A stretch of DNA of 64,000 nt, taken from contig OY744519.1 in NCBI GenBank assembly GCA_963556195.1, positions 109,674,032 through 109,738,031 on the forward strand. Direction: 5' to 3'. Under the pieces are notes generated by a model. It did no database searches and was not told the DNA's origin. It was given only the letters and a program-made list of their open reading frames with translations. The position numbers were made by a program, and so were the translations under genes. The number at the start of each line of letters is the position of its first letter. Within the stretch, counting starts at the first letter, position 1. Source of the DNA: Sepiola atlantica. Its lineage: Eukaryota; Mollusca; Cephalopoda; Sepiida; Sepiolidae. Shown piece after piece: positions 56,441 to 64,000 of the stretch.

Positions 56441-56806
56441 TTATGAGTTTAATGTGGGAATAATAGAGTGGTATTCAATATATGTTGTCAATTTCTTATT
56501 GTTTTTATTAAAAAATTTGGAAGATTTGTTATAAGTTTCAATGCTTTTGTTAATAGTTTTTAAATCTGTGTTGGTGTATGTATTTTTGTCTGATAGTAGT
56601 GTAGCTATTTTCTTTAAATATGTGTTCTCCATAATTAATATATCTCCACCTTTATCTGATGGTGATATGATGATGTTTTTGTTATTAGCTAGGCGTTTTA
56701 AAGTATCTACATACCTCTTCGGTAATACTGCATCATTGGGTTGAGTTGCCGTAATTGAAATAATTCGACTATGCTTTCGTTTGAAAGAAAAAAAGAAAAC
56801 ATTCAT
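56441..56806 (-). pseudogene. N-terminal region of Penelope-like element
   Basis: The 121-codon frame contains YVDTLKRLANNKNIIISPSD followed by KGGDILIMENTYLKKIATLL and SDKNTY. The 'I..PSDKG.D.VI....Y..K....L.D..TY' pattern is the conserved block that precedes the RT fingers in Penelope-like elements. Confidence 0.8.
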
Positions 56807-56834
56807 TCTATTTTATAGAGGCAGTAAATATATC

Positions 56835-57027
56835 AAATTCTAACGGCTATGTTTCTTTCCAAAAGAGAACAAAAACATTCTTTCTATGTCACAAACGGAT
56901 CAACATTTTTCAAATATTTGTACTTGTGTGTTTTTTCTTCAAATCAATCATCTCAAGAAAGTCTTAAAATAAAGACGAAACGTAAATACATAAATAATAT
57001 TTTTGGTTTCCCTTTTTAAATTTTCCA
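56835..57027. repeat. Right inverted arm with hammerhead-like motif (56949-56983, plus)
   Basis: CTCAAGA, then stem II GTCTT/AAGAC (five perfect pairs, loop AAAATA), then GAAACGT. The core is changed at one base (CTCAAGA for CTGAAGA). Confidence 0.75.
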
Positions 57028-57055
57028 TTACGTTGCAATATTATTTCCATTTATT

Positions 57056-57058
<3 letters not shown>

Positions 57059-57121
<63 letters not shown>
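57059..57121 (+). repeat. (TA)n microsatellite, right of the Penelope-like element
   Basis: Perfect TA run. Confidence 0.97.
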
Positions 57122-57125
<4 letters not shown>

Positions 57126-57310
57126 AGGTTCCGATAAAGTTTGTTGAACTCTCTAGACTGTGCCGTTTACTGCTCGCTGTATTTAGGCATAAATAGAACT
57201 TAATTTCTCCTGTATCACGTGATAATTTCTGATGGCCGTTAGGGTAGAGCGAAAGCGTGCAGAGTCTTGGTTGACTCTGTGAACCGGGGTCGTGCCTTGT
57301 GACCGTCTGA

Positions 57311-57373
57311 AATTTTCACTTCCTCCACTGATGAGAGCGTCAGCTTGAAACGTCAGCGTATGGAAGTAAAAAT
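57311..57373 (+). ncRNA. Hammerhead ribozyme-like motif with canonical core
   Basis: CTGATGA (57328-57334), stem II GAGC/GCTT with loop GTCA, GAAA (57347-57350), then CGTC. Distal stem I is strong: AATTTTCACTTCC pairs with GGAAGTAAAAAT, about 11 of 12. Near the core stem I is interrupted (TCCA against AGCGTAT). ACGT is self-complementary, giving a minimal stem III as in dimer-active hammerheads. It lies directly before a minisatellite-bearing element copy and about 205 bases after a (TA)n tract. Confidence 0.5.
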
Positions 57374-57382
57374 AATTATACT

Positions 57383-57911
57383 ATTACTTCTTTTACTAAT
57401 GGAAATTTGGTATCTGTCTGTCTAATGCGGAACAAAACTATAATATCACTATCTTTTAATGCTCCATTCAGTTTACTATACTATTTCGGACTAATGTACT
57501 ATCTTACAATGTTAAATTCTGAAGGAATGGGGGCCTATTGTGTAGTTATGATACCATTCTCCCAGGCATTACTTCCCCTATTTTTGGAGGGGGTAGTTTA
57601 ATATCTGTTCTGTCGTCACGAATCAATCCTTTCAAGCATTACCTCCTCCTTTGAAGGAGTAGTATAGTATATGTTCGTTAGTCATTATATCAGCCTCCTA
57701 AGCATTACCTACTTGGGGGGAAGTATAGTATCTGTTCTGTGGTCATTATACTATCCTTCCAGAGTTTACCTTTTTTTGTGTGGGGGAGGGTAGTGTAGTG
57801 TCGGTTCTGTTGGTATGATACCATCCTTCCAGGCATTACACCATCCTTTTTGGGAGTTAGTAAAGTAGTATCTGTTGTAGACTATCTTTTCAGGCATCAT
57901 GTCCTCCTTTG

Positions 57912-57915
<4 letters not shown>
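57383..57915 (+). repeat. Minisatellite-bearing dispersed element, copy g
   Basis: Starts TTACTTCTTTTACTAATGGA, has TTTAATGCTCCATTCAG, then six units of 60-75 bp with TAGTATCTGTTCTGTGGTCA-like and CCTTCCAGGCATTAC-like segments. Ends in a (TA)n tract at 57917-57981. Confidence 0.8.

Positions 57916-57916
<1 letters not shown>

Positions 57917-57981
<65 letters not shown>
57917..57981 (+). repeat. (TA)n microsatellite
   Basis: Perfect TA run followed by CTAGAAAAAACAACTCGCCC. Confidence 0.97.
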
Positions 57982-58493
57982 TAGAAAAAACAACTCGCCC
58001 TTAGGGTGGCAATTGCTGAAACAATAGTTTTTTTTTACAGAAGAAAAAAGAAATAATTTCCATTTGGCATTTTGATAATTTGAAGGAAAACAACAAAAAT
58101 ATGATTGTCATAGTGTTATTTCATATATTCTAATGTTCGGAAATTTACTGTGCATGAACATAGTCAAATTTATTAGGAAAAAAAAGGTTAATTGATATGG
58201 TCTTTAAGATATTCAAAGTCGAAGAATTTTATTTTGTTTCAGCATAAAAATGAAAATGAATTCCCCATTAAAAACTGGTTATATCATGAAATGAATGATT
58301 GAAAGACTCTACGTCGATTGGTCAAATAAAACAATTTCATATTACTGAGTATTTCGAAATGGTTACTTTGTGCTTTTCGCCTTTATTATTAAAGACAAAA
58401 AAAAGACTTAATAAATAGTAAAAAAAGAATATTTTTTGTAAATTAGAAAGATTAGAGGAGGTCTTTTTTCTTTTTCATGACAAATTTTAGTCG

Positions 58494-58580
<87 letters not shown>
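58494..58580 (+). repeat. (CAT)n microsatellite
   Basis: 29 perfect TCA triplets. Poly(G) at about 58629-58644 follows inside a partial copy of the foldback arm end (58600-58660). Confidence 0.97.
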
Positions 58581-58879
58581 AGTTTTATTCACACGTAATC
58601 GTTTAAAAAGTAGAATTTCATTTTTTTTTGGGGGGGGGGGGGGGCTGAAGGTGTCAATCTACAATAATACCCAAACTTTTAACATTTTTATTTACGCCTT
58701 AAAAATAAGATATTCAATTAGCCAATTTGAAAGAAGTTATTTATTTAATTTTTATGGGAAAGGTAAACACAACTAAACAAATCAATTGCTTCAATTAAAA
58801 TTTCAAAAAAGTGATTTATAGTTAAAAAAATATATAAGATAAAAGAAATAAAATATGGGCAAATTTGTAAATTAACAGG

Positions 58880-59815
58880 TGCTGCTAAATCTCCCTCCCC
58901 CAAAATGAAATTCAGCTTTTTTAGGCGATTACGTGTGAAGAGTGACCATTGTGGAAAACGGAAAGGCGAAAAATAAACAATTATTTTAGAATTTACAGTG
59001 GGCGATAAGTTTTATATATATTTAACGTAAAATTGATTCCCCATCTCCGGGCCATTCTAACTTTTTAGGAAAATTAATAAAAATATTTTAACCACTAACC
59101 CTTAGTCCGAGTGGCAAGGTCACAAAACCACACGTAAAAAAGACCCCTCCTCTCCAACAAAAAACGCAACGAATTTAGCGGGCGTTTATAACGACAGCTA
59201 ACAGATCGAAAAAGGGGTGGAATAACAAATAGGCAACAAATAAATGGTACCAAATGCAAGATAAGTTACTATTCTACTTACCTGGATAAGTTTATTTGTG
59301 TTTTAACTTATTTTAAAGCGTTTTTTTTAGTTCGATTTAAAAGTAGTGTCGAGACGTCAGGTTAGAATTGAAAACATAAAATGGCCGCATTTGATCAAGT
59401 GACGTCTCAACACTACTTTTAAATCGAATTAAAAAACGCTTTAAAATAAGTTAAAACACAAATAAACTAGTAAGTAGAATAGTAACTTATTTTGCCTTTG
59501 GTACCATTTATTTGTTGCCTATTTGTTTTTATTTCACCCCTTTTTCATTCTGTTAGCTGTCGTTATAAATGCCCGATTTAGCTCACATAGCAACAAAAAA
59601 AAATCAGTTAACTGCCCTAAAACGCTAGAATGGTGCGGAAGTGAGGGGATCATTTTAAATTAAATGTATATACGAAACTGATCCCCCCTCTAAATTCTAA
59701 AACAAGCGTTTTTTAAAAATCTTTCTAACAAGTTTTTAAGGATGTTCATACGTAATCGCTTAAACAAGAATAATCTATTTTTGTTTTGTGGAAGGTGGGG
59801 TGATTTAACAGAGGA
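58880..59815. repeat. Large nested foldback element
   Basis: Inner arms 59171-59359 and 59400-59582 are near-identical inverted copies (CAACAAATAAATGGTACCAA, GTTTTAACTTATTTTAAAGC, AAAAGTAGTGT.GAGACGTCA) around a ~40-base centre (59360-59399). Outer arms 58880-59080 and 59620-59815 are also inverted copies but more diverged (GCGATTACGT, TATATATTTAACGTAAAATT, GGCCATTCTAACTTT). No protein is encoded. The outer arms match the smaller foldback at 45885-46385. Confidence 0.85.
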
Positions 59816-59819
59816 TGTT

Positions 59820-60360
59820 AATCCACACTTATACTATGAATTTTTTTTCGTAATTTGGACAGAATAGTGAAATAGCGGTTTGTAAACAAAACGTTAAACA
59901 AAACGGGAAATTTAAAGCTTTTAGTTATAATGAACGCTGCTGTTTTAAGAAAAACTAAAAATATGAGGTGTATGAAATAATTAGCTAAATTAAAAAAAAC
60001 AAACTTATGTTGCTTGTCGATTGTTGTGGAGGCGGTGGAGGAGAATTTGAAATAAATAATTTGTCAAAAGAAATTATTCCCCTTGTAGGAGGGAGAGGGA
60101 GGGCACGTCCTTTGAAAAGTAATGAACATGGTTTCGATTTTTTGTGATTTTTTGTTATAATCACTTTAATTAATTACTGGTAATATCGACAAAACTATTC
60201 CATATATATAAGCAAATAGGACGATCAAATCATAATCGAATAACAGCAAACAATTATTTATTTTGAACTGCTTAAAAAATATAATTATACAAATTAGATA
60301 AACAAAAGATTGTATTTGCAACTTTGCTTTACTATACAATATTTCAAAGAATAAGAATTC
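59820..60360. other. No recognisable gene
   Basis: AT-rich; TTTGAAAAGTAATGAACATG near 60111 recalls mariner-type ends but stands alone. Confidence 0.45.
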
Positions 60361-60910
60361 CACCTGTCTGTGGGTTTGTCCTGTGCAGTTCTAGGAGGTC
60401 CACCCTCCCAGGCTTTGCCTCCCCTCTTTGAGGAGGAGTAAGTTAATTGCTTACTGCTTGAGGCGACCCTACCGGGGAATGCCGACGGGGCTGCCCAGGC
60501 AATTTTTAATGGTCAGAGTGCTCACCTCTCGGGCGCTGGCTTTTCAACCCCAACTTTCCGACCCGACCTCTTACTTGTGGGAGTAGGATAAAACTGGCCT
60601 TGTGCCTAACTCCTGGAGAGGAGTAAATAATACCACCTGTCTGTGGGTTTGTCCTGTGCAGTTCTAGGTGGTCCACCCTCCCAGGCTTCGCCTCCCCTCT
60701 TTGGGGAGGAGTAAGTTTATTGCTTACTGCTTGAGGCGCCCCTACCGGGGAATGCCGACGGGGCTGTCCAGGCAATTTTTAATGGCCAGAGTGCTCACTT
60801 TCTCGGGCGCTGGCTTTTCAAACCCCACTTACTCGACCCAAGCTGTGGTCACATCTTACTTGTGGGAGTAAGATAAAACTGGCCTTGTGCCTAACTCCTG
60901 CAGATGGATT
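60361..60910 (+). repeat. Two tandem body units of the U2-headed repeat, without heads
   Basis: Units 60361-60631 and 60632-60910 start TGTGGGTTTGTCCTGTGCAG and continue through CCACCCTCCCAGGCTT, ACTGCTTGAGGCG, CTACCGGGGAATGCCGACGG, GCTCAC, TCGGGCGCTGGCTTTTCAA and CTGGCCTTGTGCCTAACTCC. Similarity is about 90% or more. GC content is far above the surroundings. Confidence 0.9.
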
Positions 60911-60920
60911 AAATAAATAT

Positions 60921-60970
60921 TTCGCATTTATCTCGGCCTTTTGGTCGAGATCAAAGTGTAGTATCTGTTC
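60921..60970 (+). pseudogene. U2 snRNA-like head
   Basis: TTCGCATTTA then TCTCGGCCTTTTGGTCGAGA and TCAAAGTGTAGTATCTGTTC. Known U2 5' sequence (TCTCGGCCTTTTGGCTAAGA, TCAAGTGTAGTATCTGTTC) aligns over about 39 bases with four or five changes, including the GUAGUA branch-site-pairing segment. The changes in GGTCGAGA make the stem TCTCGGCC/GGTCGAGA more complete. The remainder of U2 (stem IIa, Sm site, 3' loops) is absent, so it is not a working snRNA. Confidence 0.8.
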
Positions 60971-61305
60971 CGATGGATACTGCACCTTATAGACTGGTAT
61001 TGTCTTGGCCTTCGGGGCTTGATTTACGCCGGTCTATGGGATTGTCCTGTGCAGTTCTAGGAGGTCCACCCTCCCAGGCTTTGCCTCCCCTCTTTGAGGA
61101 GGAGTAAGTTAATTGCTTACTGCTTGAGGCGACCCTACCGGGGAATGCCGACGGGGCTGCCCAGGCAATTTTTGATGGTCAGAGTGCTCACCTCTCGGGC
61201 GCTGGCTTTTCAACCCCCACTTTCCGACCCGAGCTTGGGTCACATCTTACTTGTGGGAGTAGGATAAAAACTGGCCTTGTGCCTAACTCCTGGAGAGGAG
61301 TAAAT
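60921..61305 (+). mobile_element. Complete U2 snRNA-headed SINE-like unit
   Basis: The head 60921-60970 resembles U2 snRNA; next come a hairpin (ATAGACTGGTAT/ACGCCGGTCTAT with a GGCCTTCGGGGC loop) and the ~275-base body shared with the two upstream units. The unit ends GGAGAGGAGTAAATTAC, and TATTTCGCATTTATTC follows, resembling the start of another head. Tandem arrangement of bodies and a high-copy look suggest a mobile family. No protein, no poly(A). Confidence 0.7.
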
Positions 61306-61338
61306 TACTCTATTTCGCATTTATTCATTTAGATATAT

Positions 61339-61381
61339 ATACTAGCAAAAAGTATGCGACCAGAGGGACCATATTTTGCTA
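61339..61381. repeat. Palindromic end of the minisatellite-bearing family
   Basis: CTAGCAAAAAGTATGCGACC pairs with GGACCATATTTTGCTAG around AGAG. Same palindrome type as 5710-5755; half-ends at 37470-37490 and 52087-52110. Confidence 0.75.
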
Positions 61382-61714
61382 GTAAGAATAATAAATGATA
61401 AGAATCGAAATATTTGGAAAGAAATTGTTGACACATCGTAGTGATAGTCGTGGCGGCAAATGAATACAATAATCGGTATGAAAAGCATTTCTTTCTTCCT
61501 GCGGACAAATGCATTTTTCATCCGAGTCATGTCATGTTGCTAAAATTGATTATCTACATGACTTTGTTACACATGACATGTCGTACTGCAGGTGTAAAAT
61601 ATTGAATGGCTTTGTGTCAGACTAGGCTGATTTGAATGTCAGATATTTAAGAGGAAGTCAAGTGTGTTGATGAAGAAACGGGATGAGTAATGTGTCAAGA
61701 GACATATCATAAAC

Positions 61715-61985
61715 ATACCTAAAATCAAACTGAACTTACATGAACAAAGTCTATTTCCAATAACTTCCCACCCGTGGAACACGTTACCGTGGGAATGTTT
61801 CCTTACAGACTATAACATGGTCGTTTTCACGTCCAATGTCAACAAATCATTGCCATGTCTGCCTGTGAATTAGTCACAGTTCTCAATCCTTTTATAGTAT
61901 TGTTTCATCATCCAACTGAAAATCTCCCTAACTCTTATCTTCGAGTGGCTTTTGGCCTTATTAAGTGATAAACCATTAGTATGTA
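61715..61985 (+). mobile_element. LINE 3' end, third copy
   Basis: CCAATAACTTCCCACCCGTG, ACTATAACATGGTCGTTTTC, GTCCAATGTCAACAAATCAT, CTTATCTTCGAGTGGCTTTT and AAGTGATAAACCATTAG match the tail at 6180-6500 and 9440-9660. Only the last ~25 codons and the 3' UTR remain. Confidence 0.75.
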
Positions 61986-62256
61986 AAAAATAAAATATTT
62001 GGAATAAGTAACACACCAGTAGACACTCAGAATCACGCTAACGCTAAGTATGTCTGTGCTTTCCTTATAAAAATCGGGGTTTAAGGCACATGACCAGAAC
62101 ACGCCAGAAGACAGAAAGCAATCAACCTCTAACTATAACTTCCTCTTTTCACTCTCTTTACAGAGTCCTTAAGTGTAGACACTTGACTAAGAAATCGTCC
62201 AAGATATACACAATAACTTTGCAACATGCAAAAAAGCCAATAAAGAAATACTTATA

Positions 62257-62881
62257 GCTCTATCCATATAAAGTTAGGTATGTGTATATGTTTATAGATT
62301 TCTATGTATAGGATTCACTCCTAAACTAGTTAACCGATCATTATGAATTTTGGAGTACAGCAGCTAGGCGTGATAGTGAATAATGTAGGCTATATTTAGT
62401 TTAATATAGTTTCATGCAAAGAATGTAAAGAGAAGGTGGAAGCCCTTCATCATAATTCAGATATCTCTGATTTTTGTGAAATTTTAACAATAGATATTAT
62501 ATATAAATTAATAAATATTCCTAAAATTTCTGTTTTTTGGGATTATTTTACAGGGTTTTAGGGGGCATAATATATGCACAACCATTCCATTTGAAAATAC
62601 AAATATTTCAGATTTGCATTAAATTTGATTCATAGTCATTAGATACTAATTAAGTAAGATTCCCTGAAATTAATTTTTTCTTAAGACCCCTTAAATGTTA
62701 GATATTTTCTAGAATCAAAATCATGTAATCGATTTTGATCAAAAATGGAATAAGGATTCTAGACATAAGGTTTAGTATCATTATATCTTGATTTTCATAT
62801 TCGTGATGGGACATAAAAGTAGTGCAAAACTGTTCTGTTTGTGAATTAATTTTACCCTCCCTGGGACGGGTATTCTTCTAA
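62257..62881 (+). mobile_element. Helitron-like element, copy 6 (best-preserved 3' end)
   Basis: Starts with a changed first base before CTCTATCCATATAAAGTT. Ends with hairpin TACCCTCCCTGGGACGGGTA then TTCTTCTAA, immediately followed by T. The A before the start and T after the end fit insertion at AT. Length about 625 bases; interior colinear with copies 1 and 5. Confidence 0.75.
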
Positions 62882-62931
62882 TTTTTTAAAAATGTGTTGT
62901 ATTTATGTTTGGAATTTCTTAGCTGAGGATT

Positions 62932-63155
62932 GATAATTTGGATTATTTGGATTACTCGAACTACTATTCTCATCTTGGTTGTTATTTTCACAATGTTTCG
63001 GCTGATATAACCTTAAACCTTCTCCAGGTACATCTTTTCAAACTTGAGTATTCTTATGCTGAATTCGGGAACCTATACGGAATTTCGATCAGACCCCCCT
63101 TTATTTAATCCGTGAGGGGAGATTATTCTTGTTCCATCAGCCATGATTCACCAGC
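62932..63155 (-). repeat. Family A repeat with hammerhead-like motif
   Basis: Minus strand: TAC, CTGGAGA (core consensus intact), AGGTTTAAGGTTATATCAGC, CGAAACATTGTG. Stem II is weaker than at 33350. Colinear with 33285-33500, including GAATTCGGGAACCTATACGG (plus strand). A further decayed motif, ATGGCTGAAACGTTGTGAAA, is at 63170-63195 on the plus strand. Confidence 0.6.
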
Positions 63156-63390
63156 AAAGGTTGGAGGTTATAATGGCTGAAACGTTGTGAAAATAACCTC
63201 CAAGATGCGTTGGTATTTGTTTCTTAATTACCGTCATCCTTGGTATAAAACAGTGAAAAGAAAAAAGTCACATGAAGTAAGTGCTTGTGAATAGGGAGGT
63301 TGTTATTTTTATTCTTTGCTCAGTGTTCATCGTTCGTTCCTCAGTGCTTACAGACCGACCCGAAAATGCAATGGTTTCACAAAAACAAAT

Positions 63391-63866
63391 ATAACAGTTA
63401 TATTCTCCCAAGTAATCATGTTAAATGATAATACCGTCCGCTTATCTCTCCTACGTCCATAGCTCACACAGCACATTACTTTTCAAACCTACTACTAATA
63501 AAGAAAAGTAGAATTTTTCCTTTTTTATAACCACGTAAACAGCTGATGCTGTGAAGATGATTAGTGAACAATGGTTCCAGTTTAACAATGTTTCGAGCTG
63601 GAATAACTATTTTTTGAAAGAAACTCAAACAAAATACATATTTTTATTGTAAAGAGCATGGTCTAAAAAAATAAAATTGACTATTCAGAATAAAAGATGG
63701 ATATTGTAGGACAGAATCTATCGATGTCAAACTCCAAGAATCAGACTATATAACAGTTATATTCTCCTAAGAGATTGTATGAGATGATAACATAATCTGT
63801 TTATCTCTCTTACACCCATAGCTCACACAGCACACATGCCCCCATTACTTTTCAGACTGACTACTA
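63391..63866 (+). repeat. Two direct repeats 355 bases apart
   Basis: Copies 63391-63500 and 63746-63866 share TATAACAGTTATATTCTCC, GATGATAA/AATGATAATAC, CCATAGCTCACACAGCACA and CATTACTTTTCA, then CTACTA. The 4790-4885 repeat belongs to the same family. Confidence 0.75.
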
Positions 63867-63884
63867 GTAAACAAATGTAACAAG

Positions 63885-63965
63885 GATTGGAGCTGGATTT
63901 CCTCACATTAAAAACCGATTTTGTGACTAACTTTGCACTTAGGGAGAAGTAAGTAACTCGAGACA
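63885..63965 (+). repeat. Diverged relative of the 25490-25560 repeat
   Basis: TTTCCTCACATTAAAAACCG and GGGAGAAGTAAGTAACTCGA parallel CACATCAAAAACCGACC and GGGGAGGCAAGTAAATAGGG. Confidence 0.45.
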
Positions 63966-64000
63966 TTTTATTTTACCCACATTAACAACAGAGCTTCAAT

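Larger units (their letters stand above)
54543..57027 (-). mobile_element. Penelope-like retroelement with inverted flanking arms
   Basis: Coding parts lie in order on the minus strand: N-terminal region (56441-56806), reverse transcriptase (55631-56290) and GIY-YIG endonuclease (55013-55356). Outer arms 54543-54740 and 56835-57027 are inverted copies of each other at roughly 85-90% similarity (both contain CTAACGGCTATGTTTC and CAAATATTTGTACTTGTGTG when read in one orientation). (TA)n tracts lie just outside both arms. Frameshifts and stops in every coding part mean it is inactive. Inverted or tandem terminal repeats are known in this superfamily. Confidence 0.85.

Noticed and set aside
58477..58776. 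Histidine-rich 99-codon frame
   Set aside because: The histidines come from (CAT)n; the remainder is AT-rich DNA and poly(G).
60506..60871. Open frames of 89 and 67 codons in GC-rich DNA
   Set aside because: They cover the U2-headed repeat body, which is repeated with frame-disrupting differences.
60921..60970. Functional U2 snRNA gene
   Set aside because: Only the 5' ~40 bases resemble U2; no Sm site or 3' stem-loops, and it is joined to a repeat body.

Overview
The window looks like repeat-dense intergenic or intronic DNA from an animal, most likely a mollusc and probably a coleoid cephalopod. That is an inference from the AT-rich composition, the many long (TA)n, (CT)n, (CAT)n and (CA)n tracts, and the mix of retroelement remnants (Tx1-like and RTE/jockey-like LINEs, a Penelope-like element, tRNA/5S/U2-derived sequences, Tc1/mariner relics). 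I found no host protein-coding gene I can support. Nearly every open reading frame over 60 codons is either a microsatellite read as protein or a damaged piece of a transposable element. Short, unconserved spliced exons cannot be excluded by eye.

Layout. 1-5 kb: AT-rich DNA with a tRNA-like fragment, a five-unit TTAGGG tract, a gag-like fragment and a mariner transposase C-terminus. 5-15 kb: LINE 3' ends on both strands, a 59-bp tandem array, a frameshifted mariner N-terminus and tails of an RTE-like LINE. 15-21 kb: a 162-bp tandem array ending in (GGAC)n, and a tandem duplication whose two copies carry different insertions. One of these is a Helitron-like element with a readable empty site. 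An inverted-repeat block with telomere-like repeats follows. 21-25 kb: a broken copy of an uncharacterised zinc-ligand-rich protein family (minus strand) and a Tx1-like reverse transcriptase relic (plus strand). 25-34 kb: U2-like and 5S-like fragments, minisatellites, a 29-bp-arm hairpin and an RTE-like LINE end. 34-39 kb: an inverted-repeat element containing a hammerhead-ribozyme-like fold, a Tc1-like relic interrupted by LINE DNA, and a second Tc1-like element with terminal repeats and TA target duplication. 39-53 kb: microsatellites, tandem arrays, foldback elements, a CCGGTT-rich element and a 5S-derived fragment. 53-58 kb: a Helitron-like copy and a Penelope-like element (RT plus GIY-YIG) flanked by inverted ~195-bp arms with hammerhead-like motifs, sitting between (TA)n tracts. 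58-64 kb: a large foldback element, a repeat unit headed by U2 snRNA-like sequence, and further Helitron-like and hammerhead-like copies.

The parts do not form a pathway; they are a layered record of transposition. Three threads recur. Hammerhead-like motifs occur in Penelope-like and related repeats, often next to (TA)n. A Helitron-like non-autonomous family has six copies, one with an empty site. A U2-snRNA-headed repeat appears to share two separate modules with a dispersed minisatellite-bearing element.
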